Shown here: positions 11,109-24,075 of the stretch, piece by piece
How the letters are laid out: each line of letters opens with the position of its first letter
How positions within the stretch are numbered: position 1 is the first letter of the stretch
Origin: Prostheceraeus crozeri
Lineage: Eukaryota > Platyhelminthes > Polycladida > Euryleptidae
Direction: 5' to 3'
DNA length: 64,000 nucleotides
NCBI GenBank assembly: GCA_907163375.1
Contig: CAJQUW010005333.1
Location: 1 to 64,000, forward strand
Notes under the pieces: model-generated
Told to the model about the DNA's origin: nothing
Databases searched by the model: none
What the model saw: only the letters and a program-made list of their open reading frames with translations
Made by a program: the position numbers and the translations under genes

Positions 11109-13485
11109 TTTTGCCATAGACAAATGTGGTGCATGGATATCTATTTTCACAGTTTGAAAACGTGAGCAATCTGCATAGATCACCAGCTTTAGCGAGTTAG
11201 AACACTTCCTTTGTGGTTGATTTAATGGAAATTCCCAACAATTCAAAGGAATATGTTTCTCAAACGAACAATCATAAGTAGCAAGCCTAATTACAAGTAG
11301 CAAGCGGCTACGGCGTGTTGTGACAGACGCATGTTATCAAAACGGAGTAAAATAGAAAAGATAGACAAATCTGCCCAAAGTTTGCGACGTCCCAGACCTG
11401 CTGCTTCCTCACGCAAGTTAGTGCTATATGACAATCTGACCTGTAATGCAGCATGACTCTAGCACTAACCTTCAAGTCATAGAGTGAAACGTCCATCATC
11501 CGGAACAGCAGGAGTAAAAGTCAAAAACACAAGTCAAGAAACACTGCGGAAAATGAAGGTCATGCAAGTTATACCAAGAACGTGGTGTAGCCCATGAACT
11601 CTCTCCGACTATTCAAAGGGGATTTAGATTTTCTATCGTCGTAGCTTCAACTATGCGACAGCTAATTTGACTACTATGTCTGCTGACAATTAAAAAATTG
11701 AAAGCGTCTTTTGGGCGCTCGTTATGCGTGCATGTATGTTTGAAGATGCTCTCAGTGAAAATGCCTGAAGATATTCAGAAAGAAATGCCGGAAAATTCTC
11801 TGCAATGCATTCGTGGAGCAGGCGGCAAGTGCTCCTAATTTAAAAAGTTCTACATGGTCATTTATTCTTCAGATTCGATGTCACGCTATATTATACATGA
11901 AAGATTGCCATGTAGCACTAACTCGCCTAAAGAAGCTATAGTTCTGCGACACGTTGCAAAATACATCAAAGTTTGGCCAGATTTTTTTTCTATTTTACTC
12001 CGTTATGATCAAAATATTCTGGTTAATGAGAATCACACTAATGGTTAAATTAATAAGGCAACTGATGACTCAAAATTTGTCGAGCACTGAAATACTTGAC
12101 AGTGTACAACACGACATGCCTACTGTACAATTTAGCCAAGCCTTGAGCTCATGAAAATGCAAATATGCAATGAATATACAATATTATACTTACGTAGTTT
12201 GCATTGGCTGTTGCAAAATAATGCACAGGTGATAATAATGCTATCAAAGAATTTTGGGATGCTTGAAAGACTTTCCGGAAAAGACAAGTTGTAAATGTGC
12301 TATCATGCTTTTCACCACGAATTTTCGACGACATAAATTATTAGACGAGAATGTTCCTGAGAAAAAGTATATTTTGCAAACAATGTCATAAATATTCCTG
12401 AATTAGCAGAGTTGTATACCGTCGAAAACTGATGGTGATGAACAGGAAATTATATTCATAACTGATGTTTTCCGAATAATTCATTAAAATGCGCTTCCCA
12501 TTAAAAGTATATTTAATTTGAATTCGGGATTGTTATGCATTTATCCCAACAGTTTCAAAAATAATCAAAAAATTGCATTTCCATATTTTGCATGCAAAAC
12601 ATGCCATCACCTATTCGAGTATACTATTCATTCAAACTATTCTGTCAAAAATGTTATATATTTCCAAAGATACTAAAAACATAATCAATGTACTCTCCAA
12701 GATGTTGTGAGCGATACAAAATTAAAAGTCATGGACAAAGGTTGCTAAAGAAACGAATACTCACAATATTAGGCCTACATATGGCATCAACAATTATTTT
12801 AGAAGACTACATATATAGAAGACCATTCTATTCTGTACTATGAAATAGAAGACTACGAATATTGTTTTGGAACATCAGAAGCTATTGATTCGAAAAAGAA
12901 AACTATGAACGACCATCCCATGATTAAGCAATTCAAGACAATCTTCTCCATTTCAGAGCATGGGAAAGTGTCTGATTTCATGCCGAATCGCTCTGATAAT
13001 TAATTTGTATTCAGTGGCATTTCTCCTGAGTTCTCTCATGATTTATGCGATGATTTAGTTATAGTTTTCAATTTTGCTTTCCTTAGAGATTTTCTACTGA
13101 TTAGTACTTTGTATTTGAGATAGAATCCAAAGATACCGAATGAGCGTATTGAAAAACATGCTTGATTTACGAGAAATATCCATGATGAGATGTGAGCTTC
13201 AATAATAAATAGTCTGTCAAAAGTTCAAATTTGAGATTTAGTTCGAAGTCACTTACTTGTTTGCTAAAACTACACAGTGCTCTAGACTGATGATTTTTTA
13301 TTTGCTCCAAAAACGCTTCGAAATTATAGTTGATGATTTTCTATTTGGTGCATAAGTGAACTTTACATGAATAACAAGTCTGACACATTTGCACCCGAGA
13401 TTGTTGATTCTTTACTTAGCATCGTTTTTCTAATTTTAGTCGAAATTGCGAGGTACAATGATTTTTTCGAATCATTTATGGCATA
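11109..13485. other. AT-rich DNA, nothing recognised
   Basis: Only short unsupported ORFs were seen. Confidence 0.5.
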
Positions 13486-13865
13486 GAGTAAGTATATTAG
13501 GTAGAGTGGTAACTTCGCAATTATTAAATCCCCAATGTGTATACACATTCGATTTTATTCTATGAACTCGAGGTGAATACAGTTGGAATTGTTTCCAAAT
13601 GTGAGATATGCACATTTATGCAGTTTTGAAGAAATTACAACGGATTGACTGATCATGATTGTAATGCAGAAGGAAAGATAGTATTTAACAGATTGTCCGA
13701 GTTATGACAGCCTTGGAGAGGTAATATTTGTTAAATTGGCAACTTGATGACCTGCCATTGCTTTCATGCTGAACCTCAAGAGAATCTTCTTAAGCGAGAT
13801 CATATCATAAGCAACCTCCCACTGGTAGAGCAAAGTAATTTAATCAAAGATAAGGATTTCGATTA
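13486..13865. repeat. Dispersed repeat family 1, copy 2
   Basis: Direct-orientation relative of 3564-3960, collinear over about 380 bp with small indels. Confidence 0.75.
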
Positions 13866-13925
13866 ACTTAGAAAGATGTGAATGGGTCCACATCACCATT
13901 CAGATTCAAGAAGTGAAACATTAAT

Positions 13926-14262
13926 TTAGTGAATCATAAACTCAGAACTGCACAAAGAGAAATAGAGAGGGGAATGTTGAGTGTGACAAGAGGAGACAGA
14001 ATCAGAGTAGTGATTGATGTGGAACATGAGGCGCAGACTCTGAATTCGAGCTGGTCAGGTCACTCAGGAAAAAGGAGATACAACAGCTGGACGATGAGAC
14101 TGACGGAATGGGACACCTAGAGACAGGAGAAGAAGCAGAGGAAGACAAAGACGAAGATGGAGAGACGAATCAACTTCACAAGAACCGTGAAGGACAAAAG
14201 ACTGTGGTCCCGAGTAAGGAGAGAGGCCATTTTCCAAAAAATGAATGAGGTCGACTGCAGTA
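13926..14262 (+). pseudogene. Non-LTR retrotransposon ORF2, C-terminal remnant
   Basis: Three-frame reading gives a broken version of a familiar ORF2 tail. It begins with an LRTAQREIERGML block, which in intact elements follows the reverse transcriptase. A WSGH block comes next, close to the conserved WxGHVAR motif, then WTMRLTEWDT, then an Arg/Lys-rich stretch, then DKRLWSRVRREAIFQ. That order (AQRxxERxML, W-x-GHVAR, RGRPxxRW-like, W-x5-R) is seen in endonuclease-reverse transcriptases of invertebrate non-LTR elements. The RT domain itself is absent. Frame changes near 14010 and 14120 and the lack of any 5' part mark it as a dead, 5'-truncated copy. No poly-A tail or target duplication was identified. 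Clade is uncertain. Confidence 0.65.
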
Positions 14263-17200
14263 AGGCTGATCATACGAACACGAAAGAAGTTGATATATTT
14301 CATTACTCGGCAACATGCAATCTTGGGTGTGAAGAATCGATCTTGATAGACATCTGCTGATAATGAATGATCGAGGTATTTAGGAAAGTTGGAAATTTCT
14401 TAAAAGTTTTCGAAAAAATGAATTGAAACAATGATTTTTCTTTATTAACCAATCATTCTAACATCATTTTTTAGAAAGCAGGAAAATTAGAAAATCTTCT
14501 CAGATTTTAGGTCGAAGATTAGTTTACGGTCAAAAGCTAAAATAAAGCGCAAGTGACATCCAGCGCCTTATCACGGTCAGCAGCAACTAGCGGGATGCAA
14601 CCGTGTGAAGTACGATTATTTCGAAGACATGAGTTAAAAAGAATTGTATTGATTGCATGCGCAATTGTCAAATTTTGAAGAGAGATTGTAGTCTGGAAGC
14701 TCACGCTTTCTGTTGATGGTGAGTTTGAGATGTTGCAGTTACTTTCTGATGTTCCTGTATCTTGATTGTTGCTCAGTTTGCGAAGGAGACCTACGCGAAC
14801 TGAAGACTTCCGACGATTTAAGAGAGCAACACGGAGAGATAGATTCGGTCTCTTTCACATCTTGGACTTTAACTTAAACTTTGATATTTCGACTTTGGTT
14901 TATTTCTGTGTCTGATTTGATCCATATTCCCACGCTGTGTGTCTCAGAGTAGCACCCTGTTTACCAAATTATTATAACTGTATCAAATTAGCAATCTACA
15001 GTTTTACGAGGTTGTTGAGTGTATCAAAAATTGATGCTAAAGTGCAAATTACATCATGTTTTACTAGAAAGTTAACTAGCAAAAAACTAGTAACTTTTTA
15101 GTATGTATTCAGCCATGCCTTGAGTTTGAAAATCATGCACTCTACATTAGTCAGCTGATAAGACAGTTGCCTATTAGATGAGCAACTTTTGTCTTAAAAA
15201 ATTTTGTCTAATTTTATTCCTTTATCATTTTTAATACTCTAATGTGACATTCTTTAAGAAAAAGCATTGGCGATTTGGCTGCCGGTATTTGTTTCTAAAT
15301 ACTAATCAAGTTGACAATATGAAGCAAAAATTAGCTTTGCGTTTTTGGCTGCACTTTGAAACAGAAAATTCGTAGAGTAATATGGAAATAAATAATACAC
15401 CTATAATAAAGAGTGTAGGTTAATGTAAAGTGATCGCACTGTCGTATATCTTATCATCAATTTCATAGAACTTAATGGCGATTAACATCAATATCGGCAA
15501 AAAAGATTCTGTTATGTTTTGATTAAACTAAAAATACTTATAATTTATGTTATGGATTACCTGCAGGCAATTTTCATTCTACTCGACGTAAATGAACAAT
15601 CTATTTCAATGCAGTTAATATTTGAATAAGCCTCCAATAGATTTTCTCTGCTATTTATTCGCCAAACTCCTAGCTATCTTGGGCCTCCCTTATCTCTGTC
15701 AATTAAAATTGAACTTCAAATGGAGAATTGCAAAATAGAGACTGGCATTTTCCATTCCTCCGTTTTTTTAGAATGATTAGATACGAGTTTCATTGTACAA
15801 TTTGATTATCAAAGGATGTCTCAGGAAAGACATCATAGAATTCTACGTTAATTCATGATTTGAACGAAGGATAATTATCTCAACAAGCTTCTGTCTTCGT
15901 GATTCAATCGCTTAGCGAGAAAATTGTTTACATTACTGTAGGATTTCAGTCCAAGTATTTTCAGAGAAATCGAGACTTATTCCTCAGCGTAGAAATGTCC
16001 TTCGCCGCCAGCAATAGCTTCTGACGAGACTTCTTTGCTTAGAGAGTATTCAGACGCGATCTTAAGTGTTAACAGCTAATAGTAATTCCATTATTCGAGT
16101 GGTAATGCGGAAAATTGACTAGGAATTTGAAGGTTATCGATATTTCAATTCATTGCCTGTCAATTTCAAGAGCTCGCTCTCAATCCAAGGTTTCCTTAAG
16201 GTTAGGGAATAGATTGATTTACATATCACCGTCTGAGTTGGATTTCAAAAATAAATCATTTTTTCTTTAACTTTTACCGATAAAAAGATTGATTGTTCTG
16301 AAAAAGAAGAGGTCCTTCTGACTAGCGGATGATATAGTAGATGAAATTAAAGCCTCAAGCAAATGTCCTTGAACAGTGATTGCATTTGTAACTCCAATCA
16401 TCATGTTTAAATTAGCTGCACAACGCTTAAATGTAGAATTTATCCTACTTGCACAAAGCTAAATGGGCTTGTGCGTGTAAATGTGCTCTAATCAATAGTG
16501 AATTTGTTCATGAATTCGAAGCCTCCCCCGTTTTGTGAAGCTTTAATTAGATTTTGCCTTAGCATGCTTTGTCTATCCAACAAGCAATTTATATTCGGAA
16601 TGCACAATACATGAAATTTATGATCGAATTATATTTTCCAGTGGACATACAAAATAATGAAAATTCCAAAATGACATTTTTTATAAGTTATGATAATACA
16701 TGTATTTAATCGTATTGATAATCGCTGCGGATTCATTTAATGTAAATGTAATCAGTAATAACATGAGACATCATTTCATTGAAATTTCAAATAATCAATA
16801 GCCATGGCTTTTTCAATTATTGGCATGTAAAGGACGTTTCCGATAGCGAATCAACTAGCTATGAAGTAGCATAGACATCTCACCGCGGACAATGATCTGC
16901 GAATTCAAACGATGAAAGTCGCACAATTGACAAATTAATGATTCAATGCTACATAGTTTCACAGATTCTTTCTATCTATCTCGTCAGATTTGAAAATAAT
17001 ACATTTTACTTTGAAATTAAATTTGTTTAAATTTTGTTTTCCTATGTTGACATAGTAAACTTTAGAAAAACGACTTACACTTGACTGAATTTGACTGGTT
17101 TTGGGGATAGCTTGAATGAAATCCAGCACATCATTGAACAGAAACTTTCTTGTAGCTAATTCGTAACTAACTATTTATAACTGTTTATAATTAATTTATA

Positions 17201-18439
17201 ACTAATTTAATTAAGCTTCTTTATATGATAAACATGCGAGTAAATGGGGGCAGTGACGTTTAGCCACCCTTTCAGGACATGATAGACTATTATTTGACAC
17301 ACTGCTTCTTCTTTGTTTAAGTTGGAAAGGCCAACATAAAGACAATGCCAAACCCTTTAGAATACTGTAGATAATCCTTCAAGACAGAATCTAGTTGAAA
17401 GACGGAGTCCATGAGGTGTCAAACTAATCTATTTATCAAATCGGGAACTCATGAATAATTTGGCAAACATTGGCTACTAAAAAGCTTAAATATTATCAAT
17501 ATTTACCTCCAGCAAACACAGCTCATGAATTATGCGGCGTAGGCAATTCCGAATTGTAAAGTTTTGAGTATTTTAGCAAAACGTTATGCAGCTTATTCAA
17601 CGATAAATGAATCACAGATCTTACACAATATCAGAAGAGAAATCTAAAAGACAAATATCAGTGATTGCTTGATATCTAAAAACAAATCTCCTGAGGAGAC
17701 GTAAGTATGAGTTTGCATCAGCGATTGTACCTGATAAACCCGACATAGCAAGGTTTCAAAGTTGCGTTAAGCGAAAGAGAGTAGAACATATTTGAAAGTT
17801 TTTGATGCAAATGCTGAATCGGTTATAGGAGTGTATTATGATATTTTGTTTTAATTGCACATATACAACATTGCGATTGTATATAGAACGTACTATGATT
17901 GCTTCTAAAACTTGCTCGCATGAATTTTAATTATTCATGGGACCAATGTTTGTTTCCGTTTACTACATCATTATGGTATGATGTTGAAGGCTAGGAACAA
18001 TTATATCTTTCGGGAAATCGCACTCATTTCTATATTCGCATAAACCTCCATGACTATTGCGCTACACTAATCAGTGAATCAAATCGCAGTCGATTGTTTA
18101 TTAGAGCCAGTGTCGAAGATATTGATGAATATAACTACTTCTAAAACTGCTATTTGATTAAAATTTTGGCACATTTATTTGCAAAATGTTCTCAAAAAGT
18201 CCGCACGACGACCCCACGTTCGCACTTTCAAATCCGCTGATTGCACGTGGACGCCCGACCGACTGTATGGTACACTGTTCATCGTGATGTAGCATAGTGG
18301 TAAGGTAGTTATGCAAACGTGTGTATGCAATTAATATATTTCAGTTACTGTTGTAACTTAAATCTTTATTAGATCATTTTCTGGTTATAAAATACGTATT
18401 ATGGGATAATTATATAAATATCATAAGGACATCTTTATT
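14263..18439. other. AT-rich DNA, nothing recognised
   Basis: Over 4 kb with no ORF above noise, no tRNA and no repeat that I can place. A GC-richer patch around 18190-18260 has no recognisable content. Confidence 0.45.
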
Positions 18440-18580
18440 ACTGCATAGCTTGCACTGCATCCACCAGAATTGAACGAACTGTCTATGTTATTTGAAACAC
18501 GAGACGAGAGCCGCCGAGTGTTTTAAGTACCATAGACCATGAGTTCAATTGCAGGTGGAAGCATGAAAAGCTATGCAGTA
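18440..18580. mobile_element. Short foldback element (MITE-like)
   Basis: Inverted arms at 18440-18474 and 18543-18580 share ACTGCATAGCTT at the ends and GAATTGAAC/GTTCAATT internally, around a spacer of about 70 bp. TA dinucleotides flank CTGCATAGC and GCTATGCAG, which would fit a 2-bp TA duplication of the Tc1/mariner type; two bases is weak evidence. Confidence 0.5.
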
Positions 18581-18773
18581 TTAAATTCCCTGCATGATAT
18601 TGAGTTCTTGCACTAGTGTGAAGAACTGCAATGATATCTCAATACATTCAACACATAGATTGTCAATGCAAGAATCACTTTTTAAAAGCACTGATAAAAA
18701 TGCAAAGAACTGCAGTGTCATGCTGGAAGTGTAGTGAATGCTATGCGGCATTATTTCATTGATGCCGTCCCAC

Positions 18774-18803
18774 AGCCGGCAACAATCGTCGTTGTTGCCG
18801 GCT
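18774..18803. repeat. Perfect 12-bp inverted repeat with 6-bp loop
   Basis: AGCCGGCAACAA, loop TCGTCG, then TTGTTGCCGGCT. It is GC-rich in an AT-rich setting and no ORF or terminator context is evident. Confidence 0.8.
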
Positions 18804-18904
18804 TCTGAATTGAAGACCACTGTCTATGTATGTAGCCAGAAACTTCCACAGACTTCTACATGTGCATGAATCATAGCACGCATTCACTACAATAGTAATC
18901 ATGC

Positions 18905-19013
18905 ATGAATCATGCCTAGCTTTTTCAAGCATCAATGATCCTTACAGCCTCGGCCTCTATGCGGTCTCGACTGTACGACTCATTGATGCTTTCAAAATCT
19001 AGGCATGATTCAT
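18905..19013. repeat. Foldback repeat, 34-bp arms
   Basis: Arms at 18905-18938 and 18980-19013 are near-perfect reverse complements (ATGAATCATGCCTAG; AAGCATCAATGA). They surround a roughly 41-bp GC-richer loop containing CCTCGGCCTC. Confidence 0.75.
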
Positions 19014-20597
19014 ATATTGTGCGTAATTCAGCTATGATGTAATGTGAAAAAAGAGGGCAACAAGCCATATATTCTTAACTGCAATATGCCAAACCGGCAT
19101 ATAGTGGTTCAGTATTTTAACTGAGGAAGATATACGAACCTAAACACAATGTATCACCTAATGATGATATCTGTATCTATGCATGTGAAAGATATTTTAG
19201 ATGTCTCATTTAGCCCATATCTACATTTGTATTCATAGCATTGCTGCCCAATCCATTTCAATTGCGCACAATATTATTAACATACTGCAGATTTTTTTCG
19301 GGCAACAATGTAGGACATTGTCAGGCGCTTGCGTGCCCTCAAAAATCTATGCTAATGTTATTTTATTGCAATAATGTTACCAGGTTTCAAATTATCATGT
19401 GGGTTGCTGATATTAAAATATGATGGAACTCGATGATGCATTTCCGAAAGAGTATAGTGTCCAGGATGAATTCGTGTACCTAAATTCAAGATTCAAATTC
19501 TAACATTTGAAGTTTGTTGTGTTGCACTCTAATGGATAACTGCAAGCGTCGTCATGAGAGATTTTCTCTAAGCGTCAAAACGAAGCTAAATTTATCATGT
19601 CATTATTGTAGACTAAATATTGAATATCACTTTCGTAGATAGATGAACTGGCAGAATGTCACTGATTATAGTTATTTGTTGTCAAATGAATAGCAAAATC
19701 GATCACACTCAAGGCAAATATGAATGATCGCGGTAATCTGATATCGGCAGAGAATACTTTATATTCTCGTCGAACCTAGGGAAAGACTAATCACTTAATC
19801 TGCTTGGTTTTGATATCAGGTTGCAAATTGTGAAATACCACACACTGGAAGTCACCTAATTCTGCAGTAATGAATTATTTCACTCTCTGATGCATGTTTT
19901 CAGTCTTCAATGACTTTTTCAAATAAAATTTGAGCTTCCTTCAGATTAAGAGCATTTTTCGTGAAACAAGGTCAGATTGTTTGCAGGACAATCCAAGCTT
20001 ACGAGAAGTTGATAAGAAGGTTGTCGGAAACAAGGGACGAAAACTCTAGACAGTCAGGCAGATAGTCAATCCATCGTTGTATGTCAGCTGATTGACTTTC
20101 CAAGAATTGAATGCCAATCGTTTCTGCAGTCGCAATTGCCAGAAGATGATGCCTTCTAAATTCTGTTATGAGATTATGGAAATTCTCTGTCTGCACCGGT
20201 TAAAAGGTATTTTATTGTATGTTTGATGATTGCAAGCAGTATTAAGAGAATGCAACTGTACACTCATGTAGGTAGAATCGAAAGTATGGAAATTATTTCA
20301 ACTGCTTGCTCACTTGCATTCTGTTTTCGCCACTCATGCACTCTGACCATATGAAGTCTCTATCGAGCATTTATCAAATACGTTTTGGCACACAGCGACA
20401 ACTTGTGACTAGCCGGGCCTGTGCACGAAAACCATCCCACTTACTCTGATTTTCATCAGAATAAAACCGGTATAAATGACAGTATAATATATCTACGATG
20501 ACATTGACGCTCTAGGTTCGATCTGCCTACACATGCGCGGGGAGAAAGACCATCCTTACTATACCTGCCTCAAAAGGCACGGACAGCCGCCGGATTT
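19014..20597. other. AT-rich DNA, nothing recognised
   Basis: A GC-richer stretch at 20400-20597 may be the upstream part of the following retroelement, but I cannot align it to anything. Confidence 0.4.
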
Positions 20598-20883
20598 TTG
20601 GCGAGTCTGTCGCCTGTTCCTTCAAACACACACTGGGTGAACTTAAAATGCACTAACATCACACTCACACAATGCACTATAAAATGGACTTGTACCCAAT
20701 GCAGACCAAACACCACCACTTCACACAACCAAAAGAAATCCCTCAACAACACTTCACCTCACCACACGCCACACAAAACACGAAAAGGAAGCAGAAAAAT
20801 TGACAGACGCACACTCCGACTCACTATCACCGGCAAAAAATTACACTTGACCAAACAGAACAAGCCATCTAACACTCCTCAAA

Positions 20884-21358
20884 CAACAATTCTCTTGGGA
20901 CAGACAAAATCAGCATAAAACATCTCAAACATATCGGTCCCACCGCCATCCAATACCAGCAAACATTAACACGCTCACTCAACACCATCCAGATACACAG
21001 CATCTGGAAAACACCCAACATTACATCAATGCCGAAACACTATCCATCTTTAGACCTCATACAGACTTATTTCTCTTTCTCTCGATTCTTGCGAAAACAC
21101 TAGGAAATATCATTCTCACAATCATCACAAAGTTGGTCCCTTCACTACGTTTTCAACACTGATTCAAAGAAGAACAATCCACAACTACCGCACTCCATCA
21201 AATCAACAACACCAAGGCTGCTGGCTTCAACAGCAAAAAGCTACCCATGCACACAATCAACATATCACTGGACATGATGAAAGCTTTCGACATAGTTAAC
21301 ATGCACAAACTCCAACAGACCAACATCACTTCTCTCTTCATTCGATACATAGCAAACT
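20884..21358 (+). pseudogene. Non-LTR reverse transcriptase fragment
   Basis: Read across frames, the segment shows the RT order of jockey/CR1-type elements. It starts with a fingers block (DKISIKHLKHIG), followed by a WKTPNI block, LLAKTLENIIL, a QHGF-like block with HSTTTALHQINNT, and motif A as SLDMMKAFDIVNMHKL. The catalytic aspartate of motif A is present in LDMMKAFD. The YxDD motif is not here; it would lie in the lost section. Several frame shifts and stops make it non-functional. In intact elements this enzyme primes reverse transcription at the nicked chromosomal target. Confidence 0.7.
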
Positions 21359-21905
21359 GCAATTAAGCGAAACACGCTGCTGCAGGGTCCGCTCTCCTGG
21401 TTCGTTGTCTCCACTTCTGTCGTTTATTCAAGTTTGCGGAGCCAGGGTAACCAAAGGTCTTCGGTTGAGTAAAAACGTCATCTCATGCGTACGATGCATT
21501 TCGCTTGCCACCGGCAAGCATGGTCACGTTCTGAATTGACAAAAAAAAAAAAAAAAATTTTTTTTTTTTTTTTTTTTTTTGTCAAATCAGAACGTGACCA
21601 TGCTTGCCGGTGGCAAGCGAAATGCATCGTACGCATGAGATGACGTTTTTACTCAACCGAAGACCTTTGGTTACCCTGGCTCCGCAAACTTGAATTAATG
21701 ATGACACAGGGTTTATTCAGACACTTCTGTCGTTTGTCGGCTTGGTCCGGATGAAGACTTGTTGCTTCATGTTTTGGTGAATGGCGTCGATCCATCTCTG
21801 CTTATGCCGGCCTCTTGGTCTTCTCCCACGGACGTTGAGATTAAAAGCGTTCTTGGCTGTTGCTTCTTCGCTGGCACGTAGGAGATGACCGTACCATCTC
21901 AGTCG
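21359..21905 (-). pseudogene. RTE-like retrotransposon ORF2 tail, itself interrupted
   Basis: Minus-strand coding homology is split by the poly-A/poly-T foldback. The upstream part (21905-21722) reads RLRWYGHLLRAS, then GRRPRGRHKQRWIDAI. The downstream part (21425-21361) reads WRQRTRRADPA and reaches a TAA stop. The order LRWxGHxxR, RPRGRxxxRW, KWRxRxRxADPA-stop is characteristic of RTE-clade ORF2 C-termini, and the very short sequence after the stop fits RTE 3' ends. It is 5'-truncated with at least one frame change around 21770. It was inserted into the plus-strand jockey/CR1-like element, since it separates the two halves of that ORF. Confidence 0.7.
21426..21721. mobile_element. Tail-to-tail inverted retroelement pair with 14-bp target duplication
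   Basis: Left arm 21426-21540 ends in 17 A (21541-21557). This runs straight into 23 T (21558-21580) and the reverse-complement arm 21581-21695, plus about 26 extra bases to 21721. The arms are almost identical. The unit is flanked by perfect 14-bp direct repeats CACTTCTGTCGTTT (21412-21425 and 21722-21735) that interrupt the RTE-like ORF. Each arm reads as a short sequence with its own poly-A tail; the body (GGAGCCAGGGTAACC, GCCACCGGCAAGCATGG) is not one I recognise. Confidence 0.85.
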
Positions 21906-22200
21906 GTGTTCTCACAATTTCTCTGTTACCGACGCAACTCCAAACAAACAAATCACCCCTCTTAATAGAATACTTACACAATATCAACCTCTCTGTCCAT
22001 TCTTATCCTCTTTGTCTCTTTGTAACTCGCAACCACAAAACATATAATCAGTTCATCACTTGCACAGACACACACACAACGCTCATACCTTCGGAACTCT
22101 AGGCTTCCCCCGCCAAGTGTGCAGAGCTCGCTGGCAGCAGGCAGTTAGCCCGCCAAACACCTGACGGCCCCTCTGTAGGGAGGGCGGATGCGTTTGCGCC

Positions 22201-23985
22201 ACCACCACGTAATTCAAATCACTATTTTGATCACACAATTTTTGTAGCACATTGGAAGCAATTTACATATACCCGTGACAATTAATTGAATAGGATGCTA
22301 GATAGATGATGAAGATCTATTTCACTCGTCACAATGCACGTGGTGCCTTTGAAACAAATCTAAATATGCTAATAGATTTCATGACAGATTCGTACATTTT
22401 ATCTGAACGGTCTTTCTAAAAAGTACTTATAAATACTGCATAATAAATAGTACCGTTCAGGCACAAAGTTTTACTGAATTGTCAATAACCTGCAGATTAC
22501 CTATAGCAATGAAATGTAAAATATATTAGACATCTGCCTTGAATGTTGCGTAAGTAATTCAGATCAATTTTTGTTTACATGTTTGAATTTTATTCAGGAG
22601 CACTTTCGAGAATGATTGAGCACTCATGAACAGGCAATTGATCAATTGAGAAAGGCGGATATCATCGGTGAGACACGCCGACTTCAGCAGACACGCATCA
22701 CAACCCACCTACTAAATCAGACCGATGTCTGAAATTTCTTCACGTGAACACGCGCCATCATTCAAAAAACCTAAAATTCCCATGCGCACTAAGCACTTGC
22801 GAATACCAGGAAACATTATTGATCAAACAGTGCATATGACGTCACCAAACATTTTGAGGAATAGCACAAGCCTTACGAAAATCTGCCATTTAGATTTGTC
22901 ATATTCATAACTGTAATGATCTATATAGCTCAATTGCATGTCAATGACTAATGATTCACACAGTAGCTGATCGTCCTTTAGGACTGTCCCACCTAGCTTG
23001 TGTTGAATAATTCCATAGCCCATAAACCTGACAATTGTGAACTCTAATGAATGAACAATCCCGCAAATAATGACTAGGTCAAATAAGAAACGGAAAAATC
23101 AGTAACGGACGTTGCATCAACAGGATTAGATAATTACAGAGATGTATATAAACTATTTGTGGTTCATAGACATCCCTTATATCTATCATGCAAAAGCCGT
23201 TTTCTGTTGTGTAGTCTTCACACATGACAAAGAGATCATCAGATTCAACACTTCAGAAATATATCAGCAAATCAGTTAAGTGGAAGAGCGACCGACACTG
23301 GTTTCACATCTATTCCAAATAGATATTTGCATGTTTGTCTCTTGTAGATTTGTATACTAGTCTAAGTGGCATAAGTGCCATAAATGCAATGGCTTATACC
23401 CAATATTTTTTAAAAAATGTAAATTTGTATTTCAACCTTAAAGCTCCGGCGATTTTAGCATTCATTAGCAATGTGAATTAGTTGTGTGAATGATGTCCTT
23501 GAAGCGATGGACATATTAAAATTGGCTTAGAGGTGAATATAAATATGCATCTGGTGCTCTTGGTATGTTCTTTACAGATTCTAATTGTTTCTTTGATATG
23601 TTGACCTATAATCTACATAGTTGATGACAAACTTGCAAAATTAATATCTTAATTCTTCAGGACATGTACATTAAACCGCATAATTGCATCAGGATAATAA
23701 AAAAAACAAGACTTAACTGATGTAGCAGTCGCGGTAAAATGTCGCTGAGGGAATATGTTTCAATAAACAAATATATGCAATCTAGTGATGTGCGGTTCAA
23801 ACAGTTTCCTTAGCTACAATTGACCGTGTGTTTTAGTCGATTGATCGAATGTTCCAGATTTCCCCACTTGGTCGAAAGACCATTTATTTCTTCAAGGCGT
23901 GATTTGTCAATTTGCCAATGAATAGAAATGACATTCATTTCAGATGTCATAAGCTACAATGAGCATGGAATTGATAACCTCTAGA
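22201..23985. other. AT-rich DNA, nothing recognised
   Basis: No supported gene or repeat was seen. Confidence 0.5.
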
Positions 23986-24075
23986 ATAGACGAAGAATCA
24001 TTAGGTTAGAATCAGTCATTCATGCCCCAACAGCTTTCCTGGCTATGCCGCGACTTTTTGTCCATCTTCATTCCA
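23986..24075 (+). mobile_element. MITE family 2, internal fragment
   Basis: Shares GGTTAGAATCAGTCA, TTCATGCCCCAAC and TGCCGCGAC, in order, with the elements at 7988-8243 and 36816-37103. The terminal repeats are not recognisable. Confidence 0.6.

Larger units (their letters stand above)
20598..22200 (+). mobile_element. Jockey/CR1-like non-LTR retrotransposon, interrupted
   Basis: The outer layer of a three-element nest. The plus-strand sequence is C- and A-rich and G-poor, unlike its surroundings. It carries a decayed reverse transcriptase at 20884-21358, then a foreign minus-strand insert at about 21359-21905, then an ORF tail and 3' end at 21906-22200. The tail has an HIS-C-like block with CTDTHTT and an ELxAS-like stretch, followed by a GC-rich 3' end with CCTGACGGCCCCTC. 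Much of the RT thumb region is missing between the two parts. No target duplication was found for the whole element. Confidence 0.65.

Noticed and set aside
18270..18330. A-box-like TAGCATAGTGGTAAGG suggesting a tRNA
   Set aside because: No B-box at the right distance and no cloverleaf pairing.
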